From positions 1,240,001 to 1,304,000 of the forward strand of contig CAVZHQ010000007.1 of NCBI GenBank assembly GCA_963775125.1: a DNA stretch of 64,000 bases, given 5' to 3'. The DNA comes from JAHECQ01 sp963775125 (GTDB lineage Bacteria; Actinomycetota; Acidimicrobiia; Acidimicrobiales; SZUA-35). Within the stretch, counting starts at the first letter, position 1, and each line of letters opens with the position of its first letter. Of this stretch, positions 32,476 to 41,117 are shown piece by piece. The translations under genes and the position numbers were made by a program. Below the pieces are notes generated by a model. It had not been told where the DNA came from. It searched no databases and saw only the letters and a program-made list of their open reading frames with translations.

Positions 32476-34128
32476 ATGTCTGCAACAACCACCCGCCCGT
32501 CGGCGGCAGCGCCGGCGACCGGAATCCGCGAAGTCGATGCCGTCGTCATCGGCGCCGGATTCTCGGGCTTGTACATGAACTACCGCCTTCGAGACACCAT
32601 GGGTCTCGAGGTGGCGGTGATCGAAGCCGGCAGCGACGTCGGCGGCACCTGGTTCTGGAACCGGTACCCCGGTGCGCGCTGCGACTCCGAGTCCTACATG
32701 TACTGCTTCGGGTTCGACAAGGACCTGATGCAGGAGTGGAACTGGTCGTCGAAGTACCCCGAACAGCCCGAGATCCTCCGGTACCTCAGCCACGTCGCCG
32801 ACCGGTTCGACCTGCGACGCAACACCCAGTTCAACACCCGGGTCACGGCGGCCCACTTCGACGAGGACACCAACCGTTGGACGGTCGAGACCGACCAGGG
32901 CGAACGACTCCGGTGCACCTATCTCATCACCGGCATCGGCTGCCTGTCCGTCGGTCAGGTCCCGGACTTCCCCGGTCGAGACACGTTCGCGGGTCAGGCG
33001 TATCACACCGGAACGTGGCCCCACGAGGGCGTCGACTTCACCGGCAAACGCGTGGCCGTCATCGGCACCGGGTCCAGCGGAGTCCAGTCCATTCCGGTCA
33101 TCGCGAAGCAGGCCGACCAGCTCTTCGTCTTCCAACGCACCGCGCAGTACATGATTCCGGCCCGGCACGGCACGGTCGACCGTGCCGTACTCGACGAGGT
33201 CAAGCGGGACTACGACACCATCTACGACAAGGCCCGTTGGTCACTCGGCGGCTTCCCCTACGACGTCATCGACCGATCGGTCTACAGCGTCGACGACGAG
33301 GAGCGGGAGAAGATCTTCGAGCAGGCCTGGCAGGAAGGCGGGTTCCGATTCGTCTTCAGTTCCTTCTCCGATCTCCGCCTCTCCGTCGAGGGCAGCGAGA
33401 TGGCCGCCGAGTTCATCCGCCGCAAGATCCGTGAGACCGTGAAGGATTCGGCGGTCGCCGAGAAGCTGGTTCCCACCGATCACCCCTTCGGGTCGAAACG
33501 CACGCTCATCGACACCGACTACTTCGAGACCTACAACCGTCCCAACGTCACACTCGTCGATCTCAAGACCGAACCACTCGTCGAGATCACACCCACCGGC
33601 ATCCGCACCGAGGCCGGTTCCTATGACGTCGACATCATCGTGTACGCCACCGGGTTCGATGCCATGACCGGTCCCTTCACGAGCATGGACATCCGAGGTC
33701 TCGACGGTGAGCGGCTGACCGACAAGTGGGCCGCCGGCCCCGTGACCTACTTGGGTCTCATGGTGGCCGGCTTCCCCAACCTGTTCATGGTGACCGGCCC
33801 CGGCTCACCGTCGGTGCTCACCAACATGCCAATCGCCATCGAGCAACACGTGAACCTCGTCGCCGACACCATCGCCCATCTTTCGGCCAAGGGCCTCGAC
33901 CGCATCGAGCCCGAGCCGGAGGCCGAAGCCGCTTGGGTCGAGCACGTGAACGAACTGGCGAAGCCCACCATGTTCATGCACGCCAACTCGTGGTACCTGG
34001 GCGCCAACATCCCGGGCAAACCCCGTGTCTTCATGCCGTACGCCGGCGGTATGTCCACCTATCGCACCCGGTGCGACGAGGTGGTCGCCAACGACTACGA
34101 GGGCTTCGTGCTCAGCAAGACCGGCTGA
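32476..34128 (+). CDS. Second Baeyer-Villiger-type flavin monooxygenase
   Basis: A 550-residue class B flavoprotein. The FAD loop VVIGAGFSGLYMNY is near residue 24, GTWFWNRYPGARCDSES near 57, the fingerprint FAGQAYHTGTW is at 171-181, and the NADPH loop VIGTGSSGVQ follows. It lacks the long N-terminal extension of the monooxygenase at 19754-21625 and is closer to cyclohexanone-monooxygenase length. Unbroken; preceded by AGAAGGGAC. Divergent from the MFS exporter. Substrate unknown. Confidence 0.92.
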   Translation: MSATTTRPSAAAPATGIREVDAVVIGAGFSGLYMNYRLRDTMGLEVAVIEAGSDVGGTWFWNRYPGARCDSESYMYCFGFDKDLMQEWNWSSKYPEQPEILRYLSHVADRFDLRRNTQFNTRVTAAHFDEDTNRWTVETDQGERLRCTYLITGIGCLSVGQVPDFPGRDTFAGQAYHTGTWPHEGVDFTGKRVAVIGTGSSGVQSIPVIAKQADQLFVFQRTAQYMIPARHGTVDRAVLDEVKRDYDTIYDKARWSLGGFPYDVIDRSVYSVDDEEREKIFEQAWQEGGFRFVFSSFSDLRLSVEGSEMAAEFIRRKIRETVKDSAVAEKLVPTDHPFGSKRTLIDTDYFETYNRPNVTLVDLKTEPLVEITPTGIRTEAGSYDVDIIVYATGFDAMTGPFTSMDIRGLDGERLTDKWAAGPVTYLGLMVAGFPNLFMVTGPGSPSVLTNMPIAIEQHVNLVADTIAHLSAKGLDRIEPEPEAEAAWVEHVNELAKPTMFMHANSWYLGANIPGKPRVFMPYAGGMSTYRTRCDEVVANDYEGFVLSKTG

Positions 34129-34134
34129 GGCCCT

Positions 34135-35067
34135 TCACCCGAAGGTGCTCTTCGACGGGAGCAGGGTGTCGAACTGACGCCCGGTGCGCTGGATCCACGT
34201 CCGTTGCGCCCGCTTGATGCGGAACAGGATCGGGAACATCCGACGGTCTTCGCGGTAGCTCGCCTGGGCAGCCTCCCACGACAGTTCGATACCGGCCACG
34301 CGGCGCGCCGCCTCGATCACCGGAATCCCCCACGGCCCGATCCCCTCGCGGATCAGCATGGCCAGGACGTCGGTCAACACTCCTTGGGGCGAGGCGTACC
34401 GTGGCACCAGTTTGCGGAACTCGCCCAACACGATGCGTCGCAACGGGGCGGGGTACTCCTGCAGGAAACCTTCGACATCGAAGCGGACCATCTGGGTGTC
34501 GTCGAGCAGCATCGGCGTCGAGAGGTCGAGCAGCCACGCCTCCTCTCCGTCCCAGAACCAGTTCGCCATCTGGGCATCGAGACCGACACGCGGTTCCACC
34601 ACGTTCACCACCGCCTTGATGACCGCGGTCACCAGCGGATGCTCGGCGTCGGGGGCCGACCTTCGGAGCACCTCGGCCCCGATCCCGGCGGAATCGAGGC
34701 AGGGCTGGGCGTGGTACACGACGTGGGAACCATCGGGGCGTTCCAAAGTGAGGAGTTCTGTGGCGACCACGCGGACCCCCTTTGCGACAACCGCGCCGAC
34801 GTACGCCGTCGTGAGATCGATGTACTCCTCGGCGAGCGTCTTCGATCGAAACGGTGGGACGCGCTTGAGAACCACCGGCGGTCCGCCTTCGAACGGTCCA
34901 CCCTCGTCCTGGCTGGTTTCGAACCATCGGATCGCCAGGCTGAACTCGCCGTTCCCGATCAAGTCGAGCGCTGAAGCGTCGTGATGGTCGATCGCTCGAC
35001 GCACGCGCTGCTCGACCTGTTCGAGATCGACCAGGCCGACACCGCCGTCGGGCCGGGCCTCACGCAT
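34135..35067 (-). CDS. Kinase-like-fold protein of unknown function
   Basis: 310 residues. GNGEFSLAIRWFE and PPVVLKRVPPF resemble the nucleotide loop and Lys of aminoglycoside-phosphotransferase-like kinases, and DAQMANWFWDGEEAWLLDLS looks like the catalytic-loop Asp-Asn and metal-Asp segments. I believe related proteins are listed as a domain of unknown function (DUF6206), not checked. ATG 35067 overlaps the exporter stop by 8 bases, so it is coupled to it. A phosphotransferase linked to transport is a guess. Confidence 0.6.
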   Translation of the reverse strand: MREARPDGGVGLVDLEQVEQRVRRAIDHHDASALDLIGNGEFSLAIRWFETSQDEGGPFEGGPPVVLKRVPPFRSKTLAEEYIDLTTAYVGAVVAKGVRVVATELLTLERPDGSHVVYHAQPCLDSAGIGAEVLRRSAPDAEHPLVTAVIKAVVNVVEPRVGLDAQMANWFWDGEEAWLLDLSTPMLLDDTQMVRFDVEGFLQEYPAPLRRIVLGEFRKLVPRYASPQGVLTDVLAMLIREGIGPWGIPVIEAARRVAGIELSWEAAQASYREDRRMFPILFRIKRAQRTWIQRTGRQFDTLLPSKSTFG

Positions 35068-36616
35068 TGTCCTCACCTCCGATGGCGCTCGAGGTGCGCA
35101 GCGGAGCCGGGCGGGTGAACAACGCGAAGACGAGGACCAGGACCATGATCGGCAGAGCCCTCCAGATGATGCCGACGACGGCATCGCTGACTGCGGCAAC
35201 GACCGGCTCACGAAGGTCCGGCGGGAAGTCCTTCACCACTCGCGGAGTTCGGATGAGGCCATCGGCACCACCGACCTCGGCAAGTCGTTCGGGCCCGAGC
35301 CGACTGGACAACTCGGACTGCAGGCGACTGGCCATGACGGCCCCCGAGGCTGCGGCACCGAACGCACCACCCATGCTGCGGAAGAAGTTCGAAGCGGATG
35401 TTGCGATACCCAGGTCCGCCATGGCCGAGGCGTTCTGCACCGTCAGCGTCAAGTTCGGGAAGATCAGGCCCAGCCCGAGCCCGTACAGCAGAAGCACCGG
35501 GGCCAGGTCGAGGCCGCTGGTGTCGGGGCTCAGCCGAGTCAAGAGCAGCAGCCCAGCGATCGCAATCGTCGGGCCGAGCACCAATGCCCATTTGTACTTC
35601 CCGGTCTTGGCGATGACCGCGCCTCCGCCGAACGCGACGATGCTGATACCGATGCTCTGGGGTGACAAGAGCAGCCCACTTCTCGTCGCCGATGCTCCGG
35701 TGGCCACTTGAAGGAAGAACGGGAGAAACGTGGACACGGCCATGAGGGACGCCATCAGTAAGAACCCCATGGTGAAGACGAGCGCAACGGTGCGGTCCCG
35801 AAAGAGACGCAGCGGGATGATGGGCTCGGCTGCCCGGCGCTCCTGCAGAACGAACAGCGCCGTCGCTGCAACCCCGATGACGCCCGCAGCGACGACGGGA
35901 ACGGATCGCCAGGGGTAGGTGTCACCGCCCCAGACCGGGACCAGGATCAGCCCGGTCGACGCGACCACCAACAGGGCAATGCCCAACCAATCGATGATCG
36001 GCGTCCGGGTTGCGAACGGAAGCCGCAGCCCGATGTTGGTCACGACGAGCGCGACGGCACCGATCGGCAGGACCGCCCAGAAAACCCATCGCCAACCGGC
36101 GCCATCAACCAGCAGACCACCCCAAATGGGGCCGGTGACCGCCGAGATGGTGAAGATGGCGGTGAACACGCCGATGTACCGGCCGCGCTGTCGTGGCGAG
36201 ACCACGTCACCAACGATGACGAACGCCAGCGACATCAATCCGCCTCCGCCGAGGCCTTGGACGGCCCGTGCTGCAACCAGTTGGGTCATCGATTGGGACA
36301 AGGCGCAGAGGACGGAGCCGACGAGGAAGACCGAGATCGAGGTTTGATACACGATCCGTCGGCCGAAGAGGTCCGACATCTTCCCATAGAGCGGGGTGAC
36401 GATGGTCGAGGTCAGCAGGTAGGCGGACACCACCCACGCGATGCGATTGGCGCCGCCCAACTCACCGGCCATGGTGGGTAAGGCCGTCGCCACCACGCTC
36501 TGCTCGGTGGACGAGAGGAAGAGGCCGACCATCAATCCACCCATGAGCAGCCGAAGCTGGCGGGCCGTGAGGCCTGTTCCAGCGGTGGACTCGGCAGGCT
36601 CCGGGGCAGTTGACAT
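35060..36616 (-). CDS. DHA2-type MFS drug exporter
   Basis: 518 residues, about 14 membrane segments. DHA2 hallmarks are IAWVVSAYLLTSTIVTPLYG, GKMSDLFGRRIVYQ (motif A), QLVAARAVQGLGGGGLM and GPIWGGLLVDGAGWRWVFW (motif C region). Unbroken. It is followed directly by the kinase-like gene and is divergent from the cupin locus with 23 bases between starts. Substrate unknown. Confidence 0.9.
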   Translation of the reverse strand: MSTAPEPAESTAGTGLTARQLRLLMGGLMVGLFLSSTEQSVVATALPTMAGELGGANRIAWVVSAYLLTSTIVTPLYGKMSDLFGRRIVYQTSISVFLVGSVLCALSQSMTQLVAARAVQGLGGGGLMSLAFVIVGDVVSPRQRGRYIGVFTAIFTISAVTGPIWGGLLVDGAGWRWVFWAVLPIGAVALVVTNIGLRLPFATRTPIIDWLGIALLVVASTGLILVPVWGGDTYPWRSVPVVAAGVIGVAATALFVLQERRAAEPIIPLRLFRDRTVALVFTMGFLLMASLMAVSTFLPFFLQVATGASATRSGLLLSPQSIGISIVAFGGGAVIAKTGKYKWALVLGPTIAIAGLLLLTRLSPDTSGLDLAPVLLLYGLGLGLIFPNLTLTVQNASAMADLGIATSASNFFRSMGGAFGAAASGAVMASRLQSELSSRLGPERLAEVGGADGLIRTPRVVKDFPPDLREPVVAAVSDAVVGIIWRALPIMVLVLVFALFTRPAPLRTSSAIGGEDNA

Positions 36617-36639
36617 GCGTCGCAGGTTAGGGTTCGCGG

Positions 36640-37744
36640 ATGCTCACGAGCCAAGACGATCCCAGCACGGCCCAGACAGTGCCGGTGATGCCTGCCGGCC
36701 TCACCCTGACCCGCACGACCCCCGAGTTCACCGAGTCGAGCGTGCCGCCCGGCCTCCTTCGTGCACACCACGTCGCCGCCGGCGTCTGGGGAAGGGTCTG
36801 CGTTCGGGCGGGTGAGCTGCGGTTCGTCTTCGAGGACGCACCGGGGACGACACACCAACTCCGAGCTGGCGACTGGCTCGACATTCCACCTGCGGTGGCG
36901 CACCGGGTCGAGCCGATCGACACCGTGCGGTTCGTCGTCGAGTTCTACGGCCCGGCGCCCGCCCACGTCCCGCCGCTCCTGAACTCCCGTCGCCCCTTCG
37001 GTGCACGCGGCATCGCGAACAGGGCCGGCTGCTTCCAGCACGCGGGTCCTGGCGCACCTCGAGACGGTTACTGCCCTGGCCATCGACGTGGCGGGCGACG
37101 ACTTCGTCGGGCCTACCCAGACCTGCGCCAACGACCAGTACCTGTTCACCGTCGACGGTCCGCTCACCGTGGAACTGGGCGACCGGCACCTGACCGCGGA
37201 CGAGGGCTCGCTGATCTTCGTCCCGGCGGGTGTTGCCCACCGGCTGATCGGGAACGCCAAGGGTGAAGTCGCCGCTCGAGTTCTCGATCTCGTCGTGCCG
37301 TCACTACCGGCCGGTCAGCCCCTCTTCGAACCGGCAACCCTCGACGAACCCCGTACCGGAGGATTCGTGTCGGCGCTGGCGATCGAGGCATTCGCGTCCG
37401 GTGCTCGGCCCGGCGGCTTCGCCGTCCAAACCCTGACTGACCCGGCGCAGGGGTCGGTTTCGTGCGTCGTGAACGCAGCCCAGGTGGCGGGAGGCGGCGC
37501 CGGACCCCGCATGCACATCCACACCTTCGACCAACTGTTCTTCGTCCTCCAGGGCCAACTCGAGGTCGACGTTGCGGGCCAGCGGATCTCCGCCGAGCAA
37601 CATGATCTCGTCGTCCTGCCTGCCGGTGTGCCCCACACGCAGTGGAACGAAGGCGAGCAGAACGAACTCCATCTGGCCGTTCTCGTTCCCCCTCCGGCAC
37701 CGGGCGAGCCGGTCACGCGCCCCGTCGAGTTCCACTTCACCTGA
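36640..37744 (+). CDS. Multi-cupin protein(s), frame break near 37000
   Basis: The first part (36640 to about 37000) is a TehB-like DUF1971 cupin: SSVPPGLLRAHHVAAGVWGR, GELRFVFEDAPG, GDWLDIPPAVAHRVEP. The second, in another frame from a GTG at 37001, is a bicupin: ANDQYLFTVDGPLTVELGD, IFVPAGVAHRLIG, then MHIHTFDQLFFVLQGQLEVD and VLPAGVPHTQW with metal-type His residues. Either one three-cupin protein broken by an indel or two adjacent genes. Small-molecule binding or dioxygenase-like chemistry is possible; no substrate can be named. Confidence 0.65.
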
Positions 37745-37748
37745 CCTG

Positions 37749-37905
37749 TTCTGCAAACCCAGTCCTTCTGCAAGCCCAGTCCTTCTGCAAGCCCAGTCCT
37801 TCTGCAAGCCCAGTCCGCCCCAGCCCCATTCTGCAAGCCCGGCAGCCCCGAGCCGTGGGTCTCGGGCTTGCAGAACGGGGGTCGCGGGGTCTGGGGCTTG
37901 CAGAA
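37749..37905. repeat. Seven-copy direct/inverted 12-mer repeat
   Basis: TTCTGCAAGCCC occurs at 37766, 37783, 37800 and 37829, with a variant TTCTGCAAACCC at 37749; the first four starts are exactly 17 bases apart. Its reverse complement GGGCTTGCAGAA follows at 37864 and 37894. The copy at 37829 extends to a 13-base perfect stem with 37864. This lies between the cupin and phnA genes. Function unknown; large alternative hairpins are possible. Confidence 0.8.
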
Positions 37906-37933
37906 CGGGGGGGACGGGGTAGAAAGGGTGATC

Positions 37934-38272
37934 ATGGATGAGACCTCAGATCAGACCCCCGACTGTCCCCTTTGCACGATGCCCGACCCGATGGTGACCG
38001 CCGACGGTTTCGAGTGCGGCACCTGCGGCAACGAGTGGCTGGCCGAACTCTCCGATGGGCTCGACGACATTCGCGACGCCAATGGCACGCTGCTGGCCTC
38101 GGGCGATGACATTACGATCATCAAGGACCTGAAGCTCGACGGTAAGACGGGCGGAGTCAAGGCCGGGACCAAGATCAAGGGCATCCGCCTCGTCGAGGGT
38201 GATCACCCCATCGATGGCAAGGTCAACGGCAGAGGGATACTCATCAAGGCCGAGTTCGTCAAGAAGGCTTGA
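37934..38272 (+). CDS. phnA: PhnA/YjdM family zinc-ribbon protein
   Basis: 112 residues. The zinc ribbon CPLCTMPDPMVTADGFECGTC gives four cysteines, then the SH3-like KDLKLDGKTGGVKAGTKIKG and C-terminal AEFVKKA. The family was named for alkylphosphonate loci but its role there is unproven. ATG 37934 is preceded by AGAAAGGG. Its 3' end overlaps the convergent cobA frame by 70 bases. Confidence 0.9.
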   Translation: MDETSDQTPDCPLCTMPDPMVTADGFECGTCGNEWLAELSDGLDDIRDANGTLLASGDDITIIKDLKLDGKTGGVKAGTKIKGIRLVEGDHPIDGKVNGRGILIKAEFVKKA

Positions 38273-38994
38273 TTTCGCACGTTCACCACCTCGCCGACGA
38301 CGATGACGACGGGTGACGGGAAGCGGCAGCCCTCGAGCAGCAGCCGATCGAGGGTCAGGACCGCAACCTGCTGATCAGACCGCCCGGCGTTGTGGACCAA
38401 CGCCACTGGCTCCAGGTGCGGGCGACCGGCGGCGAGCAGGCGAGCCGCGATCCCGCGGGCTGTCGAAGCTCCCATCAGGATGACCAACGTGGAGCCGGAG
38501 CGGGCCAGGGCATCCCAGTCGTGGTCCTCGCCTTCGATGCGGTGCCCCGAGAGGACGGTGAACGACGCCGCGACGCCTCGGTGGGTCAGGGGAATCCCTG
38601 CGAGTCCCGGGCCGGCCATGGCCGAACTGAGTCCGGGCACCACCTCGCATCGGATGCCGGCCCGCGCTGCCGCTTCGCTCTCCTCTGAGCCTCGGCCGAA
38701 GACGAACGGGTCGCCGCCCTTCAAGCGAACCACCTTCAGGCCCCGCAACGCCCGATCGACGATGAGGTCGTTGATCTCCTCCTGCGTTGCTCCGGCTCCC
38801 TTCGACTTTCCGACCGGGACCAGCTCGGCCGACGCCGGCGCCAGCTCCAACAACTCGGGGTCGACGAGCCGATCGAAGACGACGACCTCGGCGTTGGCCA
38901 GCGCGGCGGCGCCACGCACCGTGATCAGGTCGGCTCCCCCAGGGCCGGCCCCGACCAGGGTGATCATGCCGTTGCCGAGCCGATCGTCCTTCAT
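38203..38994 (-). CDS. cobA: Uroporphyrinogen-III C-methyltransferase
   Basis: A 263-residue SAM-dependent methyltransferase that makes precorrin-2, the precursor of sirohaem (and cobalamin). Motifs are LVGAGPGGADLITVRG (residues about 12-27), EVVVFDRLVDPELLELAP, VVRLKGGDPFVFGRGSEE and GIPLTHRGVAASFTVLSG. ATG 38994 overlaps the nitrate reductase TGA (ATGA). Last in the nitrate operon, it supplies the sirohaem needed by NirB. The C-terminal 25 residues run into phnA antisense and may be an artefact of a lost stop. Confidence 0.9.
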   Translation of the reverse strand: MKDDRLGNGMITLVGAGPGGADLITVRGAAALANAEVVVFDRLVDPELLELAPASAELVPVGKSKGAGATQEEINDLIVDRALRGLKVVRLKGGDPFVFGRGSEESEAAARAGIRCEVVPGLSSAMAGPGLAGIPLTHRGVAASFTVLSGHRIEGEDHDWDALARSGSTLVILMGASTARGIAARLLAAGRPHLEPVALVHNAGRSDQQVAVLTLDRLLLEGCRFPSPVVIVVGEVVNVRNQAFLTNSALMSIPLPLTLPSMG

Positions 38995-41117
38995 GCCGTT
39001 GCCATCGCCACGTCCGCGGCGGCCCGGACCGATACCGGCGCCAGGCTGACCGGCGTGTACTTGAAGCCGGGGATCTTGCTGACAGGGTCGAGGTCGTCGC
39101 CTACCAACACGTTGCACTCCCTCCAGTGGTACGGCATGAACACGGTGTCCAGCCGGAGACGGTCGTTTGCCTTCCACGCCAGCTCGGAGCGGCCTTGCCG
39201 GCTGGTCACGGCCACGGGCCGATCGGCGACGAGGCCCAACCCCAGCGCCGTATCGGGGTGGACCTCGATGTAGGGCGACGGGGCCAACGCCTGCTGGGCC
39301 GGAATCCGCATGGTCTGATTGCCCGAGAGGTAGTGCGCGAGGTGGCGCCCCGTGGTCAGCACGAGCGGGTAGGTCTCGTCCACGGTCTGCGCCGGAAGCT
39401 CGAACTCGACCGGCACGAACCGGGCCAGTCCATCGGGGTGGGCGAATCGCTCGGTGTAGAGCTGCGGCGTGCCCGGGTGGCGTTCGTCCGGGCAGGGCCA
39501 GAAGACCCCGTCACGAGCCCGTTCCCAGCTGATGCCGGCGTAGTCGTTCGGCCCGCCGGCCGACACCCGCCGCATCTCTTCGTACACTTCTCGGCCTCGG
39601 AAGAAGCCGAAGTGGTCGGCGGCTCCGAGACGACGGGCGAGGTTCCGGAGGACGTCGATGTCGGCCCGGTTCGGGACGGGCGGCACCGCCTGATCGCAGC
39701 GGACGACTCGACCTTCGATCGTGGTCACCGTGCCTTCTTCCTCGGCGAACGTCGAGCCGGGCAGGACGACCGTCGCGTGTCTCGCCGACGCCGACAGGAA
39801 CGGATCGATCATCACCACGTGATCGAAGCGTGCCATCTGGCGTTCGACCCTGCTGAGGTTCGGCGCCGACACGCTCATGTTGTTGGAGATGGACAGCAGG
39901 CCCCGGACTTCGCCGCGCTCGGCCATCTGGAGGATCTCCATGTAGGTGGCGCCGACCCCCGGCAAGGAGTCCGGGTCGACCCCCCAGTGGCCGGCGACGA
40001 TGGCCCGGTGCTCCGGGTCGGCGATGGAGCGCCCGGCAGGAAGCTGATTGCAGCGCTGACCCCACTCCCGTCCACCCTGGCCATTGCGCTGCCCGGTCAG
40101 CATGTTGATGCCGCTCCCCGGCCGACCCGGCAGCCCGCACGCCAGCGCCACGTTGATCATGGTCGAGACGTTCGCCGTCCCCATGGTCTGCTGCTCTGGC
40201 CCTCGTGCGTGCAGGATCAGGCAGCGCTTGGCCGAAGAAATGAGCCGCGCCAGCTCTCTCACGGTGTCGCTCGGCACGTCGGTCACCGACCGAACCGCGT
40301 TCAGCGACCAGACCCGGGCGGCCTTGATCGCCGTGTCGAAGCCCACGGTGCGCGCCCTGATGTAGTCGATGTCGAGCAGGCCCTGCCGCTCGATCTCGGC
40401 CAACAGACCCGAGAACAACGCACCGTCGGTCCCCGGCCGAATCGCCACTTGGAGATCGTCCGGCTGCACCCACCGACCGAATCTCGGGTCGATGGCAACG
40501 ACCCGCGCGCCGCGCTTGCGCGCCCGCTGGATGGCGGCGGGCAACATCACCGGGTAGGCGTCGGAGAGGTTCGCGCCGACGACCACGACCACGTCAGCGT
40601 GTTCGATCTCCGACAGTGGGGTCATCGCCCGATCGCGCCCGAACGCCTTCATGTTCGCCGCGCCGGCCGAGACCATGCAGAAACGCCCGTTGTAATCGAC
40701 GTGGCGAGTCCCCAACGCCAAGCGGGCGAACTTGCCGACCAGGTACGCCTTCTCGTTGGTCAGCGACCCTCCGGACAGGACTGCGTTGGTGTCGGGCCCG
40801 AAGCGGTCCCGCAGTCGCAGGAATCCCTCGGCCGCCCGGTCGAGCGCTTCGTCCCACGAGGCTTCGACCAGCTCACCGTTGTGCCGGACGAGCGGCATCC
40901 GCAGCCGTTCGGCGTGCTGCACCTGCTCCCAAGCGGTCGAACCCTTCGAACACACCGCGCCGCTGGTGAGCGGCGAACCCTTCCAGCGCACCTGGCCGGT
41001 GAGCTCGCCGTCCGAGGTCGTCTCGAGACCGATGCCGCAGTTGAGCGCGCAGTACGGGCAGTGGGTGAGGGTCGGCCCTTCGGCGCCCGCCTTGGACCCC
41101 AGACCGAATCGGCTCAT
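38991..41117 (-). CDS. nasA: Assimilatory nitrate reductase catalytic subunit
   Basis: A 708-residue molybdopterin oxidoreductase. The N-terminal 4Fe-4S motif is Cys20, Cys23, Cys27 and Cys56 (CPYCALNCGIG ... GAVCSKG). Mo-bisMGD-binding segments include GRFCMVSAGAANMKAFG, VVGANLSDAYPVM, and GLPGRPGSGINMLTGQRNGQ with the NQLPAG segment following. The C-terminal domain has PLVLTTGRHLAHYLSGNQT. It reduces nitrate to nitrite in the cytoplasm and matches the NasA/NarB form without signal peptide. Coupled to narK upstream and cobA downstream by 4-base overlaps. Confidence 0.93.
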   Translation of the reverse strand: MSRFGLGSKAGAEGPTLTHCPYCALNCGIGLETTSDGELTGQVRWKGSPLTSGAVCSKGSTAWEQVQHAERLRMPLVRHNGELVEASWDEALDRAAEGFLRLRDRFGPDTNAVLSGGSLTNEKAYLVGKFARLALGTRHVDYNGRFCMVSAGAANMKAFGRDRAMTPLSEIEHADVVVVVGANLSDAYPVMLPAAIQRARKRGARVVAIDPRFGRWVQPDDLQVAIRPGTDGALFSGLLAEIERQGLLDIDYIRARTVGFDTAIKAARVWSLNAVRSVTDVPSDTVRELARLISSAKRCLILHARGPEQQTMGTANVSTMINVALACGLPGRPGSGINMLTGQRNGQGGREWGQRCNQLPAGRSIADPEHRAIVAGHWGVDPDSLPGVGATYMEILQMAERGEVRGLLSISNNMSVSAPNLSRVERQMARFDHVVMIDPFLSASARHATVVLPGSTFAEEEGTVTTIEGRVVRCDQAVPPVPNRADIDVLRNLARRLGAADHFGFFRGREVYEEMRRVSAGGPNDYAGISWERARDGVFWPCPDERHPGTPQLYTERFAHPDGLARFVPVEFELPAQTVDETYPLVLTTGRHLAHYLSGNQTMRIPAQQALAPSPYIEVHPDTALGLGLVADRPVAVTSRQGRSELAWKANDRLRLDTVFMPYHWRECNVLVGDDLDPVSKIPGFKYTPVSLAPVSVRAAADVAMATA

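Noticed and set aside
36640..37744. In-frame recoding in the cupin locus
   Set aside because: The two halves are in different frames, so this is an indel or two genes, not stop-codon recoding.
37749..37905. CRISPR array
   Set aside because: Repeats are only 12 bases, spacers about 5 bases and identical, and two copies are inverted; no cas genes are present.
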